Below are positions 55,601 to 64,000 of a stretch of DNA of 64,000 bases, one piece after another. Made by a program: the position numbers and the translations under genes. Within the stretch, counting starts at the first letter, position 1. The number at the start of each line of letters is the position of its first letter. The stretch is from contig JADKGB010000002.1 in NCBI GenBank assembly GCA_016717225.1, positions 62,001 through 126,000 on the forward strand, written 5' to 3'. The DNA comes from Flavobacteriales bacterium (GTDB lineage Bacteria; Bacteroidota; Bacteroidia; Flavobacteriales_F; PHOS-HE28). The notes below the pieces were generated by a model, which saw only the letters and a list, made by a program, of their open reading frames with translations, had not been told where the DNA came from and ran no database searches.

Positions 55601-56585
55601 GCAGGAGCGCTTGGCGCGTGAAGCCGAACTGGCCGCTCAAACGAAGGACGAGCCAATTCCCGTGGTCCGCGAGAGCAATACGATAGATGTGAAGAAAGAG
55701 ATGGAGGCTGAACAGTTCATGCGCGAGGCCAGGGAGCGCGAGGAGCGGGAGAAGTATGAGCGTATCAAGAAGTTGAGGGCCGATCTGGAACAGCAGGAAT
55801 CCGAGCATGGGCAGAAAGCCCAACTACGTCGCGACGGTGTACGTGAGGGTAACGAGAACCTTACGAAAGCGGAAGCGGAGTTCTACAGTGGCAGCGATGC
55901 AAAGCGACGCAGCTATGAAGAGGAATTGGCCGCGTTGCGCGAGGCTTGGGCCCGGGATCAGCAGCGCATGCGCGAAAAGAGCGATCAGGCGCGCAATGGA
56001 GCGTGGGCCGCCAATGATGCGTTGCGTGACCAGCGCGCTGAAAAGGACAAGTCATGGGCCGAAAGCCGCGGCGAGCGAAGCACCGAAACTTTGGCCGGAA
56101 AAGAAGCGTTCGCGCAAGCCATTGCTGACGACGCTGCTGCCGCGAAAATCCGTACCGAGCAAGCGCGTTCCCAGAACGAGCAATTGGCCCAAACCCAGGC
56201 TGGCATGCAGCAACGCGGTACCGCAGCAAGACAGGAACTACAGGACGAAGTGGCCAATGAAAAGGAACATCTGGATAACCGCCAACGACAAGTTGCCAAT
56301 CGTTCCGAAGACATCCGGTTGGCCGCCAAAGAGCAGCTAGGGAAGACCTCCGCCGGTGAGCAGCGTTCGTTCGCTGAGTTCAATCGTGGGCAATTGGCCA
56401 ACGAATACCCGCAAGGGGTTACAGAGGAGAGCTACACCGAAGGCAACAAAGTGATCGTGCGTCGCGTGTTGGTGCAAGGCAACAAAGCCGACAACTACAC
56501 CAAGGTGATCGGCAAAACCCAGACGTACTACTTCAAGAACGGCCAGAGTATTACCGAATGGATCTGGACCAAAGAGACCGAGTGA
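52689..56585 (+). CDS. large exported repeat protein (carboxypeptidase-regulatory domain plus eleven helical repeats)
   Basis: About 1,298 residues from the ATG at 52689 (52671 is also possible). A long basic N-region leads into a signal peptide near 20-42 (LTAALSAQ). A CarboxypepD_reg-like beta domain (VYVYGTVKDYTTSKKLDGVTV) runs to about 130. Residues about 200-1010 hold eleven tandem ~65-69-residue units, each with a YKAAIAAADAAFKG-type helix, DARSKYQ, and a closing YPKDQLAAIDK (YPK/HPT variants). These look like TPR-related helical hairpins rich in Ala, Lys and Glu. A long coiled-coil (about 1010-1240) and a beta-rich end (VIVRRVLVQGNKADNYTKVI) follow. Family not recognised; a periplasmic scaffold or spacer is plausible. 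Confidence 0.75.
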   Translation: MIATSDIHPLRSLVLSFASFNRWSRAKVLLPFLLLTAALSAQVDNVYVYGTVKDYTTSKKLDGVTVTVYKNGGKLAEVVTSANGKYEFNLDYGSDYKLTYSKSGIISKNISIDTKNIPEEERVGGHGMNVEMTLFQELPGIDFSVLQQPIGKAKFDPASKEVTWDLQYTEQVRSEIARLMKEYDEKKKREANAEEDFAKLMLQGDAHMASGEYEKAVGSFTTALGLKVGDPKATAKLSDAKMKLDELEAAKKRTEGYANLIKEADALFTKKSYEESKAKYAAALDIKEEEAYPKQRMKECQAFIDELAKNAEAEKKAKELAEKYKAAITAADAAFKGEKFEDARSKYQVASDIKSDEQYPKDQIALIAKKLEDLAKKAEDDKKAKELEAKYKAAIVAADAAFKATNYDQAKTRYNEALELKAEEKYPKDQLAAIDKKLEELAKKAEEEKSAKAMEERYKAAIAAADAAFKGDLFDEAKAKYNEALVVKPKEKYPTDQLAAIDKRISDRAKKAEEDLKKKELDDQYNAALATADAAFQGQKWEEAKGGYNAALKLKATERYPKDQLVAIDKAIADALRKAEEEKAQKELDEKYQALITSADKLLTEQKLVDAKAKYQEAVVVKRTENYPKEKIAEIDVLITEAARKAEEERKQKELNDKYNALITKADKAYDSKKYGDALNDYTDALKLKADEQHPKDRIADINGRMDAEAKAKAEKERLEREAAEKEKRYSDLITAADRAFTGIQYEEAKTNYSDALGVKPGEKHPTTRLTEIEKILAELAAKSEADRLKAEQDAAERARLEAERRLKEEGAAAVEASYREAITKGDLAFTAEKFDDARARFTEALAIKPEEKYPKDRLEAIEKFLADRERAKLDEEAAEAERRRLEEERRLKEAADAEAARLAGDDDKARAAAERALNEQYLRIIAEADAAMGEKTYEQARDGYTQALDIKPDEIYPKSKLEQIEKLLAEQERLAREAELAAQTKDEPIPVVRESNTIDVKKEMEAEQFMREAREREEREKYERIKKLRADLEQQESEHGQKAQLRRDGVREGNENLTKAEAEFYSGSDAKRRSYEEELAALREAWARDQQRMREKSDQARNGAWAANDALRDQRAEKDKSWAESRGERSTETLAGKEAFAQAIADDAAAAKIRTEQARSQNEQLAQTQAGMQQRGTAARQELQDEVANEKEHLDNRQRQVANRSEDIRLAAKEQLGKTSAGEQRSFAEFNRGQLANEYPQGVTEESYTEGNKVIVRRVLVQGNKADNYTKVIGKTQTYYFKNGQSITEWIWTKETE

Positions 56586-56843
56586 ACTTGGTCAAGACGG
56601 TTGGACTTCGCGCATTTGAGCTGCTGATATCAAGGTCCATGATCCCAAGGGCGCGTATTTCATCCAATGCGCCTATGCAGCACAAATGCCCCCAGCTATC
56701 CAATCGAATGCACTGTTTCGGAACGCTTGGTAACGCATATGGGAACTGGGGATAAAGCGTCGTCGCAGTTTTGAGGTCTCCATCGACCAAAAGAACCCTA
56801 GCTGGTCGTCGCTTCGTAGGAAGGTGGCTTCATTAGCCATCAT

Positions 56844-58685
56844 ATGCGCGTTTTCGCCATTCCCGTATTCTTCTGCGCCTTTGCGGCTGCGGCCCAAACC
56901 GGCCCTGGCGGCGTGGGTAGCAGTGCCACCAACGTATTATGGCTGGATGCCAACAAAGGGGTCACGCAATCCGGCGGTCTTGTTTCCCAATGGAACGACC
57001 AGTCAGGCAACAATAACCACGGGCTTCAACCGGGAGCCATTCCAACGGCCAAGCCAGCATTCGTGGCCAGCTCGGTGAACGGTTACCCATCGCTGGATTT
57101 CGATGGTACTGATGATCAGCTATGGGTCACGGACAATGCCACGATCGACCTCACGCAATGGCACTTCTTCATGGTGTTGACCACCGACGTGCAGAAGAAC
57201 TACAATGCCTGGATGGTGAAGGGTGACGATAGCGACGAGAACTGGGAGATGCTCAGCTACAATGATGGGAACATCCACACGCCGACCAAGTACACGGATG
57301 GCACGCGGACCTTTCCCAGTTCTGTCGGAGGGCAGGTGACCACCACCACATTCGATATTATCGAGTACAGTTATTCCACCGGCGTGGGTCGCGATGTGTA
57401 CAAGAACGCCACGAACATTATAACCGACAACGAGAACAAGACGCCCAAGGTGAACAACCTGCCGTTGTACATCGCGAACGAACGAAGTACAACAGGTCGC
57501 TGCGTTGACGGTGACATCGCCGAAGTGGTCGCATACAACGCTCCGCTGAACAGCGCACAGCGTGTCATTGTGAACAACTACCTCGCGGCGAAATACAACC
57601 GAACGCTTTCAACGAACGATCTTTTCATCCAGGACAATGCGGGCAACGGGAATTTCGACCACGATGTGGCCGGTATAGGCCGGGTTGACGCTTCGAACCA
57701 GCAAAGCGACTCACGCGGTTCAGGGATCGTGCAGATCGGCAAGGCGGGCTATGGTGGATTGGACAACAACGAGTTTTTGCTCTGGGGGCACAACAATGGG
57801 GTTCTGGGAACCTTCGGTGTTCCCGATAAACCAGCCGGTGTGCAAGGTCGATGGGGTAGGGTTTGGCGGGTGAACGAGGTAAGTACGGGCGGCACCGCCG
57901 TTGATGTGGGCAACGTTGATATCACCTTTGAGATGGCCGGTTTGGGACCGGTGACAGCGAGCGACCTGAGGCTGCTCGTGGATTCGGATAACGATGGCTT
58001 GTTCGCGGATGATACGCCGATCAGTGGCGCCACTTTCGTAAGCGGATCCTTATATCGGTTCAGTAACACATCAGCTATCGCGAACGGTCTCCGGTTCACG
58101 CTCGGTACTACCAATGTGAGCAACACGCCCTTGCCGATCGAGCTGGTTTCGTTCACCGCTTCGCCGATCGATGGAACCACGGTGCGCCTGAGGTGGGTAA
58201 CTGCGAGCGAACAGGGGAATGACTATTTCACAGTGGAGCGTTCTGCTGACACCTACGAATGGATCGATGCCGTCACACTGGACGGTGTAGGCAACAGCAC
58301 CGAGTTGACGGACTACACGATGGATGATAGGGACCTTGCGCAGGGCACACTTTACTACCGATTGCGGCAAACCGATCTGGATGGCACATCCACTGTGTCG
58401 GATATCGTGGTGGTAGACCTTTCGGGTAAAGGAGATCAGAAACCCTTGGTGTATCCGAATCCCGGGTCTGGGCCTTATACACTGAATTTTTCAGAGCCAC
58501 TATCCGGCAGGGTAGATCTTCAATTGATCGATCCAGCGGGTCGCAAAGTGGCCCTGTTTTCTGAAGCTATGGCAGGTACTTCCACACTCGAATTCGATCC
58601 ACTTGGGATCATTCCAGGGCTCTATCAACTGCGAGTCTGTATCGGGGGAAAGGTCAGCGTTAATAGCCTCGTGATCACTCCTTGA
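56844..58685 (+). CDS. T9SS type A cargo with LamG-like domain
   Basis: 613 residues. Signal peptide 1-18 (AAAAQ), then a concanavalin-type (LamG-like) domain about 25-250 (LWLDANKGVTQSGG, WNDQSGNNNHG, FDGTDDQLWV, IAEVVAYNAPLNSAQR), a beta domain with DxDNDGLF (about 330-410), a fibronectin-type region, and a type A sorting domain from about 535 (VYPNPGSGPYTLN), ending VITP. Likely surface carbohydrate recognition. The 258 nt gap before it contains no gene and no clear promoter box. Confidence 0.85.
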   Translation: MRVFAIPVFFCAFAAAAQTGPGGVGSSATNVLWLDANKGVTQSGGLVSQWNDQSGNNNHGLQPGAIPTAKPAFVASSVNGYPSLDFDGTDDQLWVTDNATIDLTQWHFFMVLTTDVQKNYNAWMVKGDDSDENWEMLSYNDGNIHTPTKYTDGTRTFPSSVGGQVTTTTFDIIEYSYSTGVGRDVYKNATNIITDNENKTPKVNNLPLYIANERSTTGRCVDGDIAEVVAYNAPLNSAQRVIVNNYLAAKYNRTLSTNDLFIQDNAGNGNFDHDVAGIGRVDASNQQSDSRGSGIVQIGKAGYGGLDNNEFLLWGHNNGVLGTFGVPDKPAGVQGRWGRVWRVNEVSTGGTAVDVGNVDITFEMAGLGPVTASDLRLLVDSDNDGLFADDTPISGATFVSGSLYRFSNTSAIANGLRFTLGTTNVSNTPLPIELVSFTASPIDGTTVRLRWVTASEQGNDYFTVERSADTYEWIDAVTLDGVGNSTELTDYTMDDRDLAQGTLYYRLRQTDLDGTSTVSDIVVVDLSGKGDQKPLVYPNPGSGPYTLNFSEPLSGRVDLQLIDPAGRKVALFSEAMAGTSTLEFDPLGIIPGLYQLRVCIGGKVSVNSLVITP

Positions 58686-58775
58686 ATTCTTTGCTCGCCA
58701 TAGTGATCGAACGGAACAAATATTAATACCATTTCGCCATACAGATCGGGTGGATGTGTATGCCGAATTGGTACA

Positions 58776-58813
58776 AACACAAAGCCCCGGCCGATCGGCC
58801 GGGGCTTTGTGTT
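58776..58813. terminator. 38-nt perfect palindrome, bidirectional terminator
   Basis: Arms AACACAAAGCCCCGGCCGA and its exact complement without a loop spacer, between the convergent genes ending at 58685 and 58830. Acts as a terminator for both strands; a T-rich edge is present on each side (TTTGTGTT). Confidence 0.85.
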
Positions 58814-58829
58814 ATCGATTGAAAATGAT

Positions 58830-59390
58830 CTACTCGATCACCAGTCGCTCGGTCTTCACGGTCTCACCGGCGGTGATGTTCACCATGTAGAGGCCAGCAG
58901 CGAACTCGCTACCCAGGTCCACCACTTGGTTCATCTCGCCATCGGCAACAGCGAACGTGCGGGTCATCACACGCTTGCCGAAGATGTCGAACATGTCCAT
59001 GGTCACCGTATTCACTTCAGTACTGAAGTCATACATGTTCAGGAACAACTGATCGCCACGGTTGGGGTTCGGATACATGCTGAAGCCCACCATGTTCTCA
59101 ATAACACTGCGGTCTCCACCGCCACCGGCGAAGGGCACTGTGCAGTAGATCGAGTTGTTGGTGATCTCCACGGTGCATGCCACACCATATGGGCAGTAGG
59201 TAGCTCCACCATCGAAGCTGGCCTGCACGCGCACCGTGTAGGTGTACGTACCGCACAACAGCGGATTGGATTGCCATTGTGCCAGGAGCAACGCAGCGTT
59301 GGTGGATACCACATTGCGCAGGTATCCTTCTCCGACTTCAACGAACTCGAAGCGGTAGTTGGTAGCCGGGTTGCCTCCGCTGGTAACCAC
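58830..59390 (-). CDS. C-terminal fragment of the broken T9SS cargo
   Basis: 186 codons (MVTSGGNPATNYRF to the end) carrying the last beta domain and the type A sorting domain (MYPNPNRGDQLFLNMYD, ending RLVIE). Its first Met is not the natural start; it follows the frame change near 59405. Confidence 0.55.
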   Translation of the reverse strand: MVTSGGNPATNYRFEFVEVGEGYLRNVVSTNAALLLAQWQSNPLLCGTYTYTVRVQASFDGGATYCPYGVACTVEITNNSIYCTVPFAGGGGDRSVIENMVGFSMYPNPNRGDQLFLNMYDFSTEVNTVTMDMFDIFGKRVMTRTFAVADGEMNQVVDLGSEFAAGLYMVNITAGETVKTERLVIE

Positions 59391-59410
59391 CTTGGCGAAG
59401 ATCTTCCTGC

Positions 59411-62400
59411 ATTACCACTCGCACCAACCACTTTACCGGTAACACCGCAACTCAGGTTCGGGTCGCCAATGGTGTTGTTCAGCTGGGTAAGCGTGCATGC
59501 CGTTGGATCGATCTTGAACAAGCAAGCAGGACCCCAATTGCCCACCCCACCGTTCACTTGTGTGCGAACGCGAACGTTCAGCAACGTGTTGGAGGGTAGC
59601 GGGTTGGTAACGATGGTGTTCAGCTTGAGCTTGGCGGCACGTACCGCGTTCGCTGGACCGTTCCCACCGCTGGTCGCATGGTTGCGGAAGATCTTACGGG
59701 TGTATCCGCCGCAAGGGTTGGTGAACCAGAACCAGTAACCGTCGTCGGTCTGGTCGCCGATACCATATTGCGCGCTCACAGCAGCGTCCGGGCTCGCCGT
59801 GATCACATTGCTGGCCAACCAGTTCACGCGATCGCAATCGGTGGCGATCACCGTTTGGGTGCTCGAAGGCTGGTTGCAGAAGGCTTCCGAGTTGGTGCTG
59901 GTCGTAGTGAAGCAACCGCCATTACCGGTGTTGTCCAAGATGCGACGACCGAAGTTGTCCACCAACTTCCAGCCACCACCGGCGATGCCGTTGTTGCCGC
60001 CATCGGTGAAGGTGAGGTTGAAGCAAGCACCTTGTGGTACACAGATCGTAGGCGTGTTGGTGCTGTTGTTGAGGTAAGGACCACCCGAAGCAAGCACGAA
60101 CGGTGACGTAGCATCGATCATCTGCCACGTGATCTCGCTTCCAGCGCCATCAGCGTTCACAGTAAGCACCCAGTTGTCGCAAGGCACAGGCGTACCAACA
60201 CACGCACACGCTACAATGGCATCGCCCGCAGTGAAGGGGTTATTGTCGTTGCAAGTGTCGCCATTCTTTCCGAACAGGGTGGGGCAATCATCCGTGTTGT
60301 CTTGCACGGACCCAAGTGGAGGGAGGCAGGTGAATCCAGGAACACCGGTCGCTGGATCGCCGAAGCCATCCACATCGATATCGGTGTACCAGGTCGTAGC
60401 CACATCAGCTACGCCACAACCACAAACCCCAGGTGCGATCTTGTTCGCGTCCAGCGGGCAACCATCCAAACAATCAGCGGTACCATCGCTATCAGCATCC
60501 ACCGTAGCGTTGCTCACACCGGGGGTTGCGCACCAAGCGCGCCAATCCACATTGTTCAGGTCCGTATCGTTTCCGTCTAAGTAACGGGCCATAACTTTCA
60601 GTACGATCGCATTGTCATCACTGGTGGCTACTCCGGTTCCTGTACCTTCCGTGTAAGGGGCACCGGTATTGCCTTCGTAGCTGAACGCATCGATCAGATT
60701 GTTCGATGGATCGCGTAACGCTACAGCATCCGGCGATCCGTTCTGGATCATGTCCGTAGCAGGAGTTTGCAATAGGTTGAGGTTCGGGATCGTAGCGTTG
60801 TTCCCGATCACATAATAGCCACCGGCAGGAAGAATAAAGCTCGGCAGTACGATGGATTTGTACACAGCTGGGATCACGGGCGTTCCGTTCACCAATTGCA
60901 CCACGAATCCACCAATGTTGAGTGCGGCTGCACCAGTGTTCTTCAATTCAACCCACTCCGCGTTGTCAGTTCCCGCATTGTCATAATCAACCTCGTTGAT
61001 GCGCAATTGCGGTGCATCATCACTGATGATCGCGATCGTATGGGTCGCTATTACTGCGTTCGCAGGGCCGGATGAAATGGCCAAGGCGAGATTCACGGTT
61101 TCGATAGGCTCGTAATCACCATCATCCGTGATCAGCACGTTGAATGTTTGCGTGTACGGATAAGTGTCAGTTGGGAGGAAGGTGAGTTGCTGGGTTCCGA
61201 CGGCGGTGTAATCCGTTCCGCTTGTGGCGGTTCCAGTACCAGCGTCCGTAATGTCAACTACCACCGCGCTCACCGGGGCAATGTTCATCTCCACACCTAT
61301 TGTGGCAGCGATGCTCGGCTCGGTGGCACTGCTGCTTGGCAGAATGAAGCCCACTCCTGCTTGGATGGGATTTCCTGCGCAAACACACAATGGGCTCCAA
61401 ACATCGTTCTCGGTACCCGGGTCCAGATCATCGCAAGGAGCACCGGGTACATCCGGTCCACCGATCACATTATTGCAATCAGGAAGGCAGTTGTTGAAGA
61501 ACCCGCCCAATTGGATATTGCACTGGCTGAAGGTCTCGTGAGCTACGGTAATGGTCACGAAAGCATTGTTGGCGAATGGCCCGATCGTGGTGTCGCCTAC
61601 ACCTACGTTGAGGGCCTGAATGCCGTTCACATCATTGGTGATATCCACCGTCGTGCCGCTACCAGTGCTGGTAACACTTACGACGATCTCCCATGTGAAG
61701 TCGTCGACGCACTGACTGATCGCGGTCGCTGCTGGAGACTCGCAGATGCAGAACACGTTGGTGCTGTTGTTGGCCGCACCCGGGCTCAAACAACGTCGGC
61801 TCCAATCAACACTATTGTTGTTGCTGTCGCTGCCGTTGGGGAAACGACTTAGTCCGATGCCATCCGTAGCATCGTCGCCATCGATGATCGCGATCCCTGT
61901 GCCTTCGGTATAAGGGGCGCCAGTATTGCCATCGTAGCTTACCGCATCGAGCAAGGTGTTCAATGGGTCGCGCAGGCCGATACCATCGGGCGCGCCGTTC
62001 TGGATGAAGTCGGTGGGTGCTCCGGTCACCAAATTCACATTGGGGATCGTTGCATCGTTACCAACCACATAATAGGCTCCTGGGGCGAGTGAAAAGCTTG
62101 GTAACACGATCGTTGTGTACACCGCTGCACCACCACCTGTTCCGTTCACCAATTCGATCTGGTAACCAGCCAAGTCGATCGCTATCAAGCCCGTATTGAG
62201 CAATTCAACGAATTCCAAACTATCAGGCAGATTAAAGGGACCTCCAGGCATATCATAATCTACCTCATTGATCAACAAAGGCGATGGCTCGTTCTCGGTA
62301 ATCGTAAGCACATGGTTGCTCGGGCCTGCAATAGCAGGAGTGCCTTGACCACCAGCGATGTTCTGTAGCGTGAAAGTCACAGCTCCACCACCATCATATA

Positions 62401-63304
62401 CCGCATCGTCGGTTACGGTAATGGTCTGGGTTTGGTTTGTGCCATCGTTGACCGGGAAAGTCACAGTTTGGGTGGTGTAACTGTTCACGCGAGCTGCGCT
62501 TCCCGCAGTAATGGCGACTTCTACGGTTGTTGCTTGGATCGTGCTGAAGTTGTTGATGGCCAGTGTAAGGTTCGTAGTGCCGACACCCTCACTCACGGTG
62601 CTGGTTGCTCCCACAAATGCCACCGTGGTATTCGTAACAAACGACTGAGCAACGCTCAAATTGTCCACAGCAAAGCTGGGGCGCGAGCCTGATCCGCTTA
62701 CCTGACGCGAAGCCCAACGCAACTGGACGATCGCTTGGTTATCGCACGCCGAAGGAAGAAGAACAGTTTTGGTCTGCAGGTTCTGTGGGGTGGTTATCCC
62801 AGCACCCGTCTGAGTTGTTGTGTTGTTCTGATATTCCATTCCCACAAGCGTGGTCCATGCCCCTGCAATACCAATTCGATATTGAAGTGTGACTTCGTTG
62901 ATACGCGTATTCCCTATACCATCATGAGGATTCCTGATTGTCATGATGTCGTAGATCACCTCCACATTCGTGTTACCCGTTGTATTCACGGCCAAACACG
63001 TCGTTAGATCAAGCGATCCAGTGTTCAGAAAACCGATCTTGCCGTTGTAATTGTGAACGTTCCCAGAATTGGTTGAGGCACTGCTGCTTGCAACAAGAGC
63101 CTGTCGGCGTTGGGACCTCCAGTATTGAACGTCGCAGTACCTGCAGCAGCGGCGATCGTCCAACCTTGCCAGCCGGCCGGGTAGGCTGTAGCCGTATGCA
63201 AAAGGGCCGAAAAATCCTGCGTATACGGCAGTGCTTGAGGCGCCGGATTCGTTTGGGCAACGGCATTCGCCGTTACGGCAATTGCGGCAAGTCCAAAGAA
63301 CCAA
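59411..63304 (-). CDS. main fragment of the broken T9SS cargo
   Basis: A long open frame that supplies most of the protein (natural content from about 63100 down to about 59411; the first ~65 residues of this frame, after a TTG at 63304, and its last part, continuing to 59039, are out-of-frame noise). It includes the Calx-beta region (VSEGVGTTNLTLAINN), both lamin-tail domains with VNGTGGGA / VNGTPVI, a CDNWVLTVNADGAGSEITW beta domain and a TSP3-like DADSDGTADCLDGCP segment. Confidence 0.55.
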
Positions 63305-63485
63305 CGGGCACTGGATAGGTGCGTCCGAAATTGTTCATGATCGAAAGGTTTGGTTTACGGTGCGAAAGAAGGGTTGCCAAGTTAACCCGCTGTTCCGCAA
63401 TGCTGAACGAAAGGTTATGCACGATCCATAGCCTTTGCTGAAAGGCCGAACCACGTATCTTGACCGCGCTTCAAAACCAGCTCCA

Positions 63486-64000
63486 ATGCGTCAATTCGTT
63501 ACACTTTCGATCATTGCGACTTCGCTCACCATTTCGGCTCAAACGCTGTTCACGGAAGATTTCGAAAACAGCCCGGCCTTCACCCTCAATACCACCGATG
63601 CCAACTCGACAGTTGGCATCGCCAATACGTGGTTGGTCAACAATATCTATGCTGGCGGCAATGGCGTTGCGGACTGCCTGGGTTTTCCACTGGATTTCAG
63701 TATCGGGGCCACTGCCGGGCAGCCTGTCGGCATTACTACTCCGAACGGGAATTACCTGCACACCGCCAGCACCGTGGCGATCAGTAACGGCATCCAATGT
63801 TGTTCGTTCGGCGCTGCCGATGGCTTTTGCACGGATGCCGACGACATCTTCAGCGGGATGAATACGGACGTGAGCACCCTGGGTTCAACGGATGTTTCCT
63901 TGAAGTTCTGGTGGCTCTGTAGCGGTGGTACCCAGTATTACGGCGAAGTTTGGTACAGCTTGAACAGCGGAGGATCGTGGACTCAGCTTACCACACCCAT
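63486..64000 (+). CDS. secreted beta-rich protein, cut by right window edge
   Basis: 172 codons open to the end. Signal peptide 1-19 (LTISAQ), then a MAM/jelly-roll-like domain opening with FTEDFENSPAFTLN, as found at the start of many T9SS cargos, and a WYSLNSGGSWTQL segment. The C-terminus is beyond the window, so a T9SS tail cannot be tested. Divergent from the broken cargo at 63338. Confidence 0.75.
   Translation, partial: MRQFVTLSIIATSLTISAQTLFTEDFENSPAFTLNTTDANSTVGIANTWLVNNIYAGGNGVADCLGFPLDFSIGATAGQPVGITTPNGNYLHTASTVAISNGIQCCSFGAADGFCTDADDIFSGMNTDVSTLGSTDVSLKFWWLCSGGTQYYGEVWYSLNSGGSWTQLTTP

Larger units (their letters stand above)
58830..63338 (-). pseudogene. large T9SS cargo with lamin-tail and Calx-beta domains, frameshifted
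   Basis: A roughly 1,490-residue secreted protein broken by at least three frame changes. N-terminal zone: ATG at 63338 gives MNNFGRT, while the signal peptide (ARWFFGLAAI to AVAQT) lies in another frame, so a shift falls near 63316-63330. The N-terminal domain moves to the main frame near 63095-63103. The main frame then runs to about 59410 with a Calx-beta domain, two lamin-tail domains (LLINEVDYD, LRINEVDYD), a thrombospondin-type repeat and a MopE-like part. A one-base change near 59401-59412 (GNAGKIFA would be restored by one base) leads to the final fragment with the type A sorting domain (YPNPNRGDQLFL). May be sequencing error, since each break is a single base. Confidence 0.75.

Overview
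The window looks like a chromosomal piece of an uncultured Bacteroidota bacterium, most probably of the Flavobacteriales type. The evidence is a large set of exported proteins that end in type IX secretion (T9SS) sorting domains (about ten type A cargos and one type B, gliding-associated, cargo), a T9SS-sorted cobalamin-riboswitch protein, GH92/GH2/GH18 glycan-degrading enzymes, and Bacteroidota-style promoter boxes (TAnnTTYG). Coding density is high, genes face both ways in short operons, and hairpin terminators sit between convergent pairs. No phage, plasmid, IS element or CRISPR array was seen.

Layout. 1-3.2 kb: a DEAD-box RNA helicase cut by the left edge, a TPR sensor histidine kinase, and cutC. 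3.2-5.3 kb: a broken GH2 beta-mannosidase with several frameshifts and an internal block of different base composition. 5.3-13.1 kb: three tandem paralogous giant T9SS cargos built from 2, 4 and 3 CUB-like modules. 13.4-20 kb: GH92 alpha-mannosidase, a small outer-membrane barrel, a five-PKD gliding-type protein. 20-24 kb: TPR protein, DoxX, histone-H1-like peptide, GyrI-like and STAS-like proteins, GH18 chitinase. 24-32.4 kb: M1 aminopeptidase with T9SS tail, a small secreted protein, an unrecognised protein with kinase-fold hallmarks, XerD, RecA, TPR lipoprotein. 32.6-41.5 kb: a calcium-binding-repeat T9SS protein, lysA, an exported endonuclease I and rhodanese, a second M1 peptidase, and an alpha/beta hydrolase lipoprotein. 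41.5-46 kb: an EF-G paralogue, small genes, an outer-membrane barrel, a poly-G tract, a GNAT acetyltransferase. 46.1-47.9 kb: a cobalamin riboswitch driving a BtuG-like beta-propeller, then tRNA-Thr. 48-56.6 kb: an active/inactive M16 peptidase pair, an FAD oxidoreductase, and a roughly 1,300-residue protein with eleven internal repeats. 56.8-64 kb: more T9SS cargo, one of them frameshifted, and a final secreted protein cut by the right edge.

Functionally the window is dominated by cell-surface and secreted functions: polymer breakdown (mannosidases, chitinase, peptidases, nuclease), adhesion-like modular proteins, and vitamin B12 capture. Housekeeping genes (recA, xerD, lysA, cutC, EF-G paralogue, tRNA-Thr) are interspersed. 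The T9SS machinery itself is not in the window, so these are cargos only.

Caution on sequence quality: two genes carry several single-base frameshifts, and a 45-base uninterrupted G run looks like a possible sequencing or assembly artefact. Broken genes here may therefore be assembly errors and not true pseudogenes.
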